Source: Haematococcus lacustris
Taxonomy: Eukaryota > Chlorophyta > Chlorophyceae > Chlamydomonadales > Haematococcaceae
Direction: 5' to 3'
NCBI GenBank assembly: GCA_030144725.1
Contig: JASKMD010000005.1
Location: 186,001 to 250,000 of the forward strand
DNA length: 64,000 bases
The position numbers and the translations under genes were made by a program. Each line of letters opens with the position of its first letter. The stretch's first letter is position 1. The notes beneath the pieces are model-generated. The model made no database searches, was not told the DNA's origin, and saw only the letters and a program-made list of their open reading frames with translations. Below, in pieces: positions 55,220-64,000 of the stretch.

Positions 55220-57652
55220 CGGCCACTCCGCTTCGATAATGTTGCTCAGTCCAGCAGGCCAGGTGATCGAGTGGCTGGTGCGCCCAGCCTGGAGCCTGCG
55301 GCATGCTAAGTATGTGCAGGGCCTGCAGTGGTGCCATGAGGTGCCCCCCAACTCCCCTCCCCCTCCCCCAGTTGAGCACCCCCCTGCCCAGGACCCCCCT
55401 GCCCCTGCCCAGGCCCTCCTTGCCCCGGGCCCCCTTACCCAGAACCCCCCTACCCCTGCCCAGGAACCCTCACCCCCTCCCCCAGCTCAGGAGCCACCAC
55501 CTCCCCCTGCCCAGGACCAGCCCCCCCTTGCCGCACCCGGCCCAGTGCCACGACCCCAAGCCCCCCCATGGGGCAGGTGGCTGGACCGGGACACCAACCC
55601 CTGCCTCAACTTCCAGCGCATCGGGGAGAGCATGCAGCGCCCCCTGACGCGTGAGTTTGTGTTTGACCCAGACACACAGATTGGGGTGGGCATCGACCCC
55701 GGCGTCACCCAGGCAGTCAGTGCAGCCTCTGGGGTGTGGGATCCGGCAACAGGCCAGCTGATGGCAGACCAGCTGCGCCGGTGGAAGCTGACCAAGGGCC
55801 AGGTGAAGCATGCCAGTGGCCTGAACAATGCCCGCCGTGACACAGAGCGGTGGCTAGCACCAATCAAGCCCCACCCCCAGCACCTGGCAGCAGCAAGCTC
55901 AGCCGGCACCTCCCTGGAGGCCAACCTGAAGCACATCACCGTCACCCTGGCCACCTGGGATGCGGTGTGGGAGGTGTACCTGGACCCCAAGTGGGCACGG
56001 CAGCGGCTGAGGCTGTACGGAGCCCAGGACCGGGCGCTGGAGCACTTCTTCAACAAGGTGAGGGTGGGTGGGTGGGTAGGTGTGTGGGAGGGAGGGTAAG
56101 GGACTGGGAGGTGGTGGGTTGGGCATGAAATGAAAGAGTACTTGATTGTGCCATGCCTAACCTGGTGCCACCATATCAGCCATCATGTGTGTGCGTTGTG
56201 TGCATGGCTGCAGTTGGAGGAGGACATGGCGGAGGTGTCCATGGAGCGCCATGGGCATGCCAAGCAGCTGGTGGTGTTCTTTGGTGCAGCTGGCATTGGC
56301 ACAGCGGGAGGGTGGGGTGCTGATGCGGTGCTGCGTGCTTGCCGCAAGGTGGCGTGCTAGTGGATGAGCACCGCACCACCCGGGTCAGCTCGGCAGTGAA
56401 TGGCAAGCAGCCATGTGAGGAGGAGCTGAACACACTCAGTGCCACAAGACCCGCAGGCTGGAAGCCACCAGCAGGGCAGGTGGAACAGCGCTTGCTGCGG
56501 CCAGCCTGGAGCCAGCAGCGTGACCAGCCGGTGCGGGGCATGATGTGGTGCCCAGTAGTGCCCCCCCGCAAGCCCCCACAGGCCCCACGCAGCAGCCAGG
56601 CAGCCAACCGACAGCAGCCTCAGAGCCTGGGCCCAGCACTCCCCAGCCAGCCAAGCGCAGCAAGCGCACCAAGGCTGAGCCGGCAGTTGAGCCCACCAAG
56701 GGCAAAGGTAAGGGCAAGGCAGCCAAAGCCAAGCAAGCACCACAGCCAGGCAGGTGGCTGGGCCGGGACTGCAATGCAGCGCTCAACATGCAGCGCATTG
56801 GGGAGAGCAGGTCGCGGCCGCTGGAGCTGTGCTACTGGCCAGACCAGGGAGCTCTGCCAGCCAAGGGCAAGGAATACCCTGGCCTGGGCTACAAGTAGGG
56901 AGCGGTTACTTACTTAAGTTTAGTTATTTTATCAAGTATTAGGTGGCTTACTACCACTTAATATTAAGCGCTGGTAACTCTCTTTTTCTAACCCTCTCGC
57001 TCTCCCCTTCGTGGCTCTACCCCTTGCTTGATGTAACCCCACTGCGGGCCCGCGGCGTGGTCCTGCCTAAAAAGTGCATCGACCCCTGGGTACGCGATAG
57101 CTATTCCTCACTACACGCACAAGCACACAGTCATCTAGTGTTTGCTCGCGGTATTACCATTTGTGCACTAGAGAGCAACTTTGCTCAACTCGCATCGTTT
57201 GTGCTTAAGAACCACACCATTGGCCTTTGCTGGGTACGCAGATGCAACACCAACCAAATCGCGTCTTTGTGCAACTTGGTCGCGGTCCACTGCGGGGCCG
57301 GGCCCCAGGGACCCAGTCAAAGCCGTTTTGCTCTAATACAGCTGTTCCGGAGCCACTACGGCTTGTTGGCATATGTTGCTGCCTGCCCGCGTGCCTGCCG
57401 GCTGAAAGTGCCAATGTGAGGCGATTACGGTTGCGACCCGTGCGCTGGGGTCGCACAGCTGCACTCATAGCAGTGTGGGTCAAAAAGAAGCCACTTAATA
57501 CACTTAAGGAACTTAATACGACCGGCCTTAATTTAATTAAGCTATTAAGTAAATATTAAGCGGAGGAACCGCACCCTAGCTACAAGCGGCTGCGAGACAA
57601 GCCTCCCAAGGCCCAGCAGCAGCAGCAGCAGCAGCCTGCTGAGGCACAGTAG
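55220..57652 (+). pseudogene. Fanzor (eukaryotic TnpB-like RNA-guided nuclease) family B, disrupted
   Basis: Exon 1 ends at 56057 (donor AAG/GTGAGG). Exon 2 starts at 56214 and the C-terminus ends at 57652. RuvC-I is IGVGIDPGVTQAVSAASG (about 55680-55730). Exon 2 has KQLVVFFGAAGIGTAGGWGAD, then VLVDEHRTTRVSSAVNG, whose Glu is a candidate rearranged RuvC-II residue, then MMWCPVVPP and a Lys-rich linker. RuvC-III is RWLGRDCNAALNMQRIGES. VDEHR lies one frame off the preceding CRKVAC-stop (about 56345-56360), and a second frame change falls near 56610. A hAT-like element splits the tail after YPGLGYK (56896-57578); RLRDKPPKAQQQQ resumes at 57587. Upstream, in frame with exon 1, is another RPAWS/QWC and WLDRDTNPCLNFQRIGES module. 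Fanzors cut DNA using a guide RNA from their own right end; this copy is probably inactive. Confidence 0.85.
56896..57578. mobile_element. Non-autonomous hAT-like element inside the Fanzor gene
   Basis: GCTACAAG flanks the element at 56888-56895 and 57579-57586 (8-bp target duplication). Left end TAGGGAGCGGTT and right end, on the minus strand, TAGGGTGCGGTT form a 12-bp inverted repeat with one mismatch. TTAAG-type motifs are dense in both subterminal regions. It has no transposase. The Fanzor remnant at 63.8 kb shows the uninterrupted target. TIR start, duplication length and subterminal repeats fit the hAT superfamily. Confidence 0.9.
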
Positions 57653-57925
57653 TGTGTGCCCCCTTTGTCGAGCTGTCATCAGCTTACAATTAGTGCATGC
57701 AGGTCATGCCAACTCTACACGATAGCCCTCAGGGGTCAGGCAATAGTGTAGGTGGTAGGCGGCTCATGTGCGATGTGCACTGGGTTTACTCCACACAGCC
57801 CAATAACACTGTTTGAGTCGGGTCACTATTGCCCACTAGTATAATCCCGCTAATGGCTGCTAGTGGGTACTACTGATCCGGCTCAAATGGAGGCCCTGGT
57901 GAGGGACAAGGGGGCTGATGCTCGT
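57653..57925 (+). ncRNA. Candidate Fanzor B right end and guide (omega-like) RNA region
   Basis: About 265 bases downstream of the Fanzor B stop are conserved, in inverted orientation, at 63490-63735. Shared blocks include GTGTGCCCCCTTTGT, CATCAGCTTACAATTAGTGC, GTAGGTGGTAGGCGGCTC and GTGAGGGAC. CACTAGT/CTAGTGG repeats near 57835-57875 could form hairpins. In TnpB and Fanzor loci the guide RNA arises from the 3-prime end of the gene and the right end of the element, so this is the natural candidate. Transcription and structure are unproven. Confidence 0.45.
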
Positions 57926-58149
57926 CAACCTAGATACTTCAACCTTGATAATTGAGTAATTGAGTTTTACTCAATTGTAATCGTTAATAGACCTCGTTTT
58001 AAGAATCGTTAACTGCAGCGACCTGGTGTATTAACAAAAGTGGTTGCCAACGAACACGTAACAGCCGGCCAACACCATCGCAGGTGACAAGAAGCATCAC
58101 ATTGCGCGGCTTCGCCGCGCCAATAAAGCTTCGCCTACGTAACACTCAA

Positions 58150-58328
58150 TTACACTAGATAATGGAGTCGCCTTGGCCGATTTCGGCAGTTTAAAAAGGC
58201 TCGGTCTCGGCCCTGGCGCGGGGCAGCTCCGTGTCCGCTGGCTTCGGTCTCGAGCTGCCCCGCGCCAGGGCCTCGACCTCGCCTTTTTAAACCGCCTACA
58301 ACGACCCGCGACACCATTATCTACTAAC
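58150..58328. mobile_element. Foldback MITE with near-complete palindrome
   Basis: TAGATAATGGAGTCGC at the left is mirrored by the minus-strand TAGATAATGGTGTCGC at the right. Inside, TTTAAAAAGGC...GGCCCTGGCGCGGGGCAGCTC pairs with its complement around a loop of about 20 bases. The whole element can form one long hairpin. TA-type flanks are possible. It is non-coding. Confidence 0.75.
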
Positions 58329-59191
58329 TAATTGACAAACCTCCACTTAATCGACAAACCTCAACAATTCTGGAATCTGACGTGGATACAACGATGGTTC
58401 GTCATGTTTTATCACACCAGATATCCAAACAACGATACATGCTTTGATTGGTATTACAAGCGTTGGCGCCAAAGCATGTCACACACTCATAGAAACTGCT
58501 CAAATCTCACTACACCGGTCGCGTCAAAACGTGCGGGCCCGACAACCATGCCGACCGGCACTCGCAACCCACTCGGCACTCGCACCCATACGCTCCACTC
58601 CGTGACCTCGCAATACATCGCTAAGCTCAACCATTCATACGGACCACGACAGGTGTTTGTCGTCAGCATACCATACCATGTCAAGCATCCACCCCGAGCT
58701 ACACCAATACCAGCTACGATCGCCTCAGTGTACTCACAGCCGTCAGTTGTGACAGTACACGGAGCCATGACAGGGTGACATGAAACAGAGGCATTGGGTC
58801 AAGGTGAAGGTTCACGGAGCCCAGCTGTATAGCTCACTGCATGCCCGATGGAGCAGCAATCTCCAAGGCACCTGAGCATACCCACCCTGCCCACTATCCC
58901 TGCACATCATAAATGACTTGTAGCAATACATGGATCAGAATGGAGCAGCACAAGATGAAGCGAAGCCCCAGTGCAACCGCACCACCCCAAAGAGGCGGCT
59001 ACAAACATCCCTTCCAGCTGTGCTTGCACCAGCTGGTTATCCCATGCAAGGCATTTCAAACATGCACCGCCTTGTTCAAGGCTATAGATCCACACAAGGC
59101 AGCACACCTTACGGCAGCCGCAATAGCTTTTCCAAAGCACACCTTCTCACTTCCCTTCACATCACCATCCCACCCCACCTAGCTTTGCAAT
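58329..59191. other. No gene recognised
   Basis: A single open frame (58332-58778) and its antisense mirror have no recognisable domain and are probably chance. The downstream end of the desaturase transcript should lie at about 58.9-59.19 kb. Confidence 0.4.
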
Positions 59192-61862
59192 CTAGCGGGT
59201 AGCCTTCACTGCGCTGGTCACCCCACCTGCCAAAGCTGGGTCTGACTCGTAGTACACCACATTGCCCGTGTCAGCCACGTAGTGGTCGGTGGAGAAGGAG
59301 CGCACCAACGGGGCCAGCAGGTGGGAGGGGAACCAGCCAGGGCTGGGCTGCGGCTCCCGGTAGTAGGGACCCATCACTGGCTTCACTGCCTCAGTGGCCT
59401 CAGTCAGGTTGTAATGAGGGATCTGCGGCCAGCACAACACAGGCCCGCAGTGGTGAGCTGTCAGCCAAGACCATGTGAGCAGGTATGATGTGGGTGAACG
59501 CAGCAGCATACTCACCACAACATAGCACACTTCAGGCCAAGTACCTATCTAGTGCAGATGGGGCTGCATAAGGGGCTGCACTAGACTTGGACTAGGGCTG
59601 CGCTACGGACTGCACCAAAGCTGCATTGGGGCCGAGGCTGCTGCCACAGTCACCTGGGAGAACAGGTGGTGCACCACATGGGTGCCGATGTCATGGTGGA
59701 TCTTGTTAAACACCCCAAAATCACGGTCAATGGTGGTGAGACCACCCCGCAAGAAGCTCCACTCCTGGAAGGCATAAGAGGGACCAAGCAGCAGTGCAGC
59801 AGCAGCAGCTGATTGGCCCGTCACCCACCCTACCACCCACCTGCAATCTGTACATATGCACACTGTCCTGAGCATCATCAATGTAAACTCCCACCCATCC
59901 ACTCCCACCATTGTACAACAATACCAAGCTCCTGCCACTCTGTACCTAACTAACCAAGGCACACAGCAGTGCCTCACTGCTAGGACATGGCATATATCGC
60001 CCAGTGAAACTGATTTGCCAGCAGCTCACCTCGCCGCGATACCAGGGCATCTTCTCAGCCGGGTTGCTGCTGCCATGGTGGTGCAGGTAGGTCACCACGT
60101 CCAGCCACACCACGTTCATCCAGTATGGGATAACGTAAAGGTTGAACATGGCCAGAGGCCCCAGGGCATAGGTGGCAGCAGCCAACACACCCAGCATGCC
60201 TATCAAGAAGGCATTGGACGTCATGATCTGCACAACAGGGTCCCACACCCACCATCAGTTTACTGCCAAACCATCATACTCCATCACACCATGTACATAA
60301 TGCTGGACCGCACTGCAAGCACTAGGAACAGTACCAGCAACAGGAAAGAGCCCACTCGAAACCAGGGCAGCACTGCATGCCCCTAGCTCTAATCTCTGCA
60401 GCAGTGGGACTAGGCAGGTGGACGATAACAATACAATCACGGGCATGTCGCTTACCTGCTGGCCCTCCGCAGGGGTGAAGAGGTCACAGTTGGGGTCGTA
60501 GTGTGACCCTGTCTTGCCAGGGCTGCGCTGCCACAGGTAGAAAGGATAGGCAAACAGGGACCAAGGCAGGGACAGGCGCCCGACTCGGGCCAGGGGCTCC
60601 TGCACAACATTGCAAGTGCACAGCATCACTCAGCATGCAGCAGCTGCTGGTGAGCTCACCAGCTTGACTGGGCAGGCCAGAACCATGAGAAACTAGTGAC
60701 GGGGAGCTCTACAAGTGCGTACCATCTTATCGTAGAGGCTCTTGGTCACAGGGTGCCAGGACTCATCATTCTCGACATGGCCATGGTTTGAGTGATGCTC
60801 GCGGTGGCTGATGCGCCAGCCATGGTACGGCACAAGGATGGAGGAGTGCACAATATTCCCTATGAAGTTGTTCAGTGTCTTATTGCTGGAGAAGCTCTGG
60901 TGGCCACTGCATGAAACAAGGCAGCAAGAAAGGCATGAGGAGCCGCACACAGCCACATGCACAGTGCATGCTTGCTGCACGTTAAGCTGTGTTAGTACTC
61001 ACCAGTCATGCCCAACAACAAACAATGCCCAGAACATGGTCCCCTGTGCAAAGTAGTAGATAGGCCACAGCCACCTGAACAGACAGACCACCAGCATCAT
61101 CAGTTAGCAGCACTAATGACTATGGGCGAGGTCATGCTTGGGATGAGGGTGCCAACTCAAAACTGGTGTGTAGCTGAACATGTCTGACAGTGCACACGCA
61201 GAGTTTAAGGTGCATTGTGCATTTAATGCACATCCGCACACCAAGGTGAAGGCCACACCTACCACTGGTTGACGGTGAAAGCTGCTGCAGCCAGCCCGAC
61301 GACAATTGCGACATCAAGCGCCAGGTGGCCAACAGAGCGCAGCGTGTCCTTTTCCCAGCAGCGAGCTGCAAACACAAGATTCGTGCATGATGTTGAGCTG
61401 AGCTCAGCAACTGAGCCATGGCGAACCGTGGCAAATCTCACCTGGGATGGCATTACGCAGGTCTTGAAGGGAGAAGGGAGGAGGAGCGCTCAAGTCGTAA
61501 GTACCGTCCTGTGGTGAACAAGTTCAAATGAGCAAGGGGCGGCCAGGCATGAGGTCCTCTAACGCCAACAGGGCGTGCTATTGTCGCGATGAATGAAGCC
61601 GGCCTATTGAGCTAAAGTCACCAGCCAAGGGAAAATCACTTGGTCGGGGTGTGTGCGGATGATGTGCGGAGCTAGAGTGCACACTCACTGCGTTGCGAGC
61701 AAACCGCTCTGTGCCTGTGGTGGTCACTGCATCGACGAAGGTGGCTACGCGAGTGGATGTTGTTGTGCGCCGGGTTGGCTGCAATGGCCGTGCCACCGCA
61801 TAGACCTTGATGGCGGAGCGGCTGGCCGCCGAGCCCACAACAGGCTTACGTGCACCCAACAT
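59192..61862 (-). CDS. FAD7: Plastid omega-3 fatty acid desaturase (FAD7/FAD8 type)
   Basis: Nine exons join in phase on the minus strand: 61862-61689, 61508-61442, 61365-61263, 61074-61003, 60906-60723, 60599-60456, 60227-60030, 59764-59654 and 59422-59192, giving 427 residues. Exon 1 is an Arg/Ser/Thr/Val-rich transit peptide. Then come [15 protein letters not shown] and the three histidine boxes that bind the di-iron centre: HDCGH (across the exon 4/5 join), HREHH (exon 5) and HVVHH (exon 8). [16 protein letters not shown] is characteristic of the plastid omega-3 group. The enzyme introduces the omega-3 double bond into 16- and 18-carbon acyl chains on plastid membrane lipids, using ferredoxin. 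Hydrophobic spans ([28 protein letters not shown]) fit a membrane enzyme. All key residues are present and the gene looks intact. Confidence 0.96.
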
Positions 61863-62153
61863 TTTTGTGTGGGTTACCGTGGTTCTAGGACTTTATGGTC
61901 AAAAGGGCCAACCGTTCAGCAACTGACGCCAAATGAAATCCTTATCGTCTGTGACATTAATGGATTAAATGCTACCCAGCAGTACTCGTTAAGGAGGCAG
62001 CAGTCAAAGACATTCGCTTCAAGCACTTTCAAACTATACACATATGACCGTCTCACACCCTTTGCCCGTGGTGAGGAGCGTCATTGCCTTAGGCCTTCTA
62101 GCTAGCGAACTCCAGTGCTCTGTATATTGAATTCGGCGTCCTGCAGCTTCGCA
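61863..62153. promoter_or_regulatory. Bidirectional promoter region
   Basis: Only 291 bases separate the divergent start codons of the desaturase and the dehydrogenase, so both promoters and 5-prime leaders should lie here. A TGTATATTGAATTC stretch is at 62121-62134. I cannot identify specific elements. Confidence 0.5.
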
Positions 62154-63061
62154 ATGCTCCGCCTGTGCGCCTCCCGCTTGACATCGCTGGCAGCCAATGC
62201 TCGTCTGGAGCACACCAGACTGTTTGCGACCCCGTCCGACACGCCACGTTAGTGCTCCTGCACACACACGTCACATGACCGGCACCCGGCACCTCACCGT
62301 CGAAGAACTTAGCACTCAGTCCAAACCCAGTCCACTGCTGAGGGGGGCGATGATGGCGCGCAGGTGTGATGCTTGTGTTCGGGGCCTCGGGCGGAATTGG
62401 CGCTGCTCTAGTGAAGGCGCTGGCCAGGGATAACCCAGGTGCTGCCCTGATCCTGGCGGTCAGTAAGATGGCATCGCGCCTGGGCTAGGGCTGGAGGAGC
62501 TCTAGGGGCTTGGGAGAGGAAAGGGGAGACAGCCTGGGTCGAGGGTGGTTCGGCCAGCACTCCATCAAGAGCAGCATCAGGTAGCAGGGATCATGATCAT
62601 GATTGTGATTATGATCATGCCGGCACTTGAGGCCCATCTCCACACCATGGCCTGCACCCTGCACCTGGCACAGATGCTGTCATGCGTCCAGCTCACTGAG
62701 TTTCAGTGCACTCCTAGTGTAACTCACGTGGGGCAAGCCTTTCCCATGGCACCTCAGTGCACAACCTGATGTCCAGCGCAGAGTGTTGCAAAGCACCTGG
62801 GTTCAAGTCCTAGCAGTTGCACATTTTGAACAGGCCGGCAAGGAAGCAAGGCTGGTGCACCGCAGGCTGGGTGGTTGGGTGTGAGGGTGGCGCAGGGGCC
62901 AGGAAAAAGGCATTGGGGCAGGCAGTGGGGTGGCATGACCTCAGCAGCTGCTCTGTTCCGATTTGCAGGACAGCAATGGCAAAGGCTTGGAGGCGCTGAA
63001 GAGTGAGGTGCAAGGCAGTAAGAGTGAGACACACACTGTGGACGCTGCTGACCCAGAGCAG
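62154..63061 (+). CDS. Short-chain dehydrogenase/reductase, N-terminal part, mitochondrial-like presequence
   Basis: Three exons join in phase: 62154-62247 (donor GTTAGT), 62364-62458 and 62969-63061. Exon 1 is an Arg/Leu/Ala/Ser-rich amphipathic presequence (MLRLCASRLTSLAANARL). Exon 2 is the Rossmann start VMLVFGASGGIGAALVKALA with the GxxxGxG dinucleotide-binding turn. Exon 3 continues to SETHTVDAADPEQ, the position where SDRs bind the adenine or the 2-prime phosphate. The catalytic Tyr-Lys part would lie downstream. No further exon is recognisable before a Fanzor B remnant begins at 63.49 kb, so the gene either continues past the window or is interrupted. Substrate unknown. Confidence 0.75.
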
Positions 63062-63489
63062 GTGCGGGGGTGCGGCCAGGTGGGCACTAGGCCCTGAGCC
63101 TCAGCATGCCATCTGTCACCCAAACAAAGCAGTGTGCCCTGCTTCAAGAACCCATGACATGCATACTGCACAGTCACGCTCGCGGCTGTGGCGCGGTCAG
63201 CAGCTGACGGTATGTCACAGCACCTCAGCCCTGCACAGCCCGCCTCATCATGTGGCTTGCGAGTGAGAGAGGGCCCAGTGCAATGAGGGCCCACTGTAGC
63301 GACAGGAGCTGCGCCCATTGACCTTGGAGGACAGAAGTCATGGGCAGCAAAGCAGCCAAATCTCAAAGCACTTTGACAGGCCGCTTTGACAGGCCAAGGC
63401 ACAAGGCAGGGGACACACAAGGCAGGGGCGGCCCATGACCTGAAGTCACGGCCTGCAACGATAACAACGATACCCCTCGCTGTCCCTTG

Positions 63490-63880
63490 CAGCCCCCTCG
63501 TCCCTCACTAGGGCTTCCATTCGAGTCGGACCACTAGGGACCACTAGTGATCAATAGCGGGACTAATTAAGTGGCGTTCAGGGGCTGTGTGGAGTATACC
63601 TAATGCACATGGATATGGCACATGAGCCGCCTACCACCTACATTATTGCCTGACCACGAGGGCTATGTGTAGTTGGCATGACCTGCATGCACTAATTGTA
63701 AGCTGATGACAGCTCAACAAAGGGGGCACACACCACTGTGCCTCGGCAGGCTGCTGCTGCTGCTGCTGGGCCTAGGGTGGTTGGTATCGTAGCCGCTTGT
63801 AGCCCAGGCCAGGGTACTCCTTGCCCTTGGCTGGCAGAGCTGTCTGCTCTGGCCACCAGCACAGCTCCAGCGGCCGCTAC
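63490..63880 (-). pseudogene. Fanzor family B remnant with right-end flank
   Basis: The minus strand from about 63879 reads RPLELCWWPEQTALPAKGKE and YPGLGYKRLRYQPP, then a TAG where the other copy has Lys, then a Gln-rich tail. It matches the C-terminus of the 55.2-57.65 kb copy and shows that YPGLGYK-RLR is contiguous without the hAT insertion. The 3-prime flank to about 63490 matches 57653-57925. Everything upstream of this tail is missing. It probably lies in an intron of the dehydrogenase gene. Confidence 0.82.
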
Positions 63881-64000
63881 CATCACTGAGTTGAACAGCA
63901 AGCGTACCCAGCTACTTCTGACCCAGCTACATTGTGTGGGGTGGGTGGGTGTGGTGGGTGGGTGGGTGAGGTGGGTGAGGTGGTGAGCAGGGCAGTGGGT
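63881..64000. other. Right edge, no gene recognised
   Basis: GTGGGTGGGTG-type repeats and unassigned sequence. An exon of the dehydrogenase could begin beyond the window. Confidence 0.4.

Noticed and set aside
58332..58778. 149-codon plus-strand ORF
   Set aside because: No recognisable domain, composition unlike neighbouring genes, and the antisense frame is equally open.
62745..62830. Possible tRNA (GGGTTCAAGTCCTA B box)
   Set aside because: No acceptor stem or A box of proper spacing could be paired; at best a weak SINE relic in the dehydrogenase intron.

Overview
The window is nuclear DNA of a green alga, most likely of the order Chlamydomonadales (Volvocales). The evidence is GC-rich sequence, genes of many short exons with consistent splice phases and occasional GC-AG introns, long G-rich simple repeats, a plastid omega-3 desaturase, an Osser/copia-type retrotransposon and algal-type Fanzor (eukaryotic TnpB) sequences. 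A TTAGGG-type array fits some lineages of this order. Species is not determined.

Host genes. From left to right they are a small membrane protein (12.4-13.7 kb, -), an alpha/beta-hydrolase with a transit-like N-terminus (13.8-17.2 kb, +), a very long diphthine-ammonia ligase gene (DPH6, PP-loop plus RidA-like domains, about 17.9-29.8 kb, -), a DnaJ-type zinc-ribbon protein (32.5-33.6 kb, -), a CLC chloride channel/transporter with CBS domains (40.2-50.0 kb, -), a plastid omega-3 fatty acid desaturase (59.2-61.9 kb, -), and, divergent from it, the start of a short-chain dehydrogenase with a mitochondrial-like presequence (62.15 kb onwards, +). Their introns hold long G-rich or C-rich microsatellites, SINE-like tRNA relics and, in DPH6, an antisense copia element.

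Mobile DNA fills the rest and is nested. In 1.3-10.4 kb a foldback MITE splits a coiled-coil ORF, and a two-gene PIF/Harbinger element (2953-6591) sits beside a second TIR element (6611-10409). The second element encodes a transposase-like protein with an SDGCASQFK motif and is itself broken by a tRNA-derived SINE with a 16-bp target duplication. A deleted copia element with two identical short LTRs lies in DPH6 (22.4-26.2 kb). A 3.8-kb element with about 465-bp inverted arms occupies 34.0-37.75 kb. A SAP-domain/coiled-coil gene related to the SDGCASQFK element lies at 53.0-54.7 kb (-).

The most interesting thread is Fanzor. A long family B copy (55.2-57.65 kb, +) has RuvC-I, an altered RuvC-II/zinc region and RuvC-III, preceded by a second zinc/RuvC-III-like module in the same frame. 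It carries frameshifts and is split near its C-terminus by a 683-bp hAT-like element with an 8-bp target duplication. A second family B remnant at the right edge (63.5-63.9 kb, -) preserves the unoccupied site and the same 3-prime flank, a candidate guide-RNA/right-end region. A different family A occurs as relics at 30.2-30.5, 39.7-39.8 and 52.4 kb. Exon boundaries were inferred by eye from GT/GC-AG sites and phase, without transcripts.
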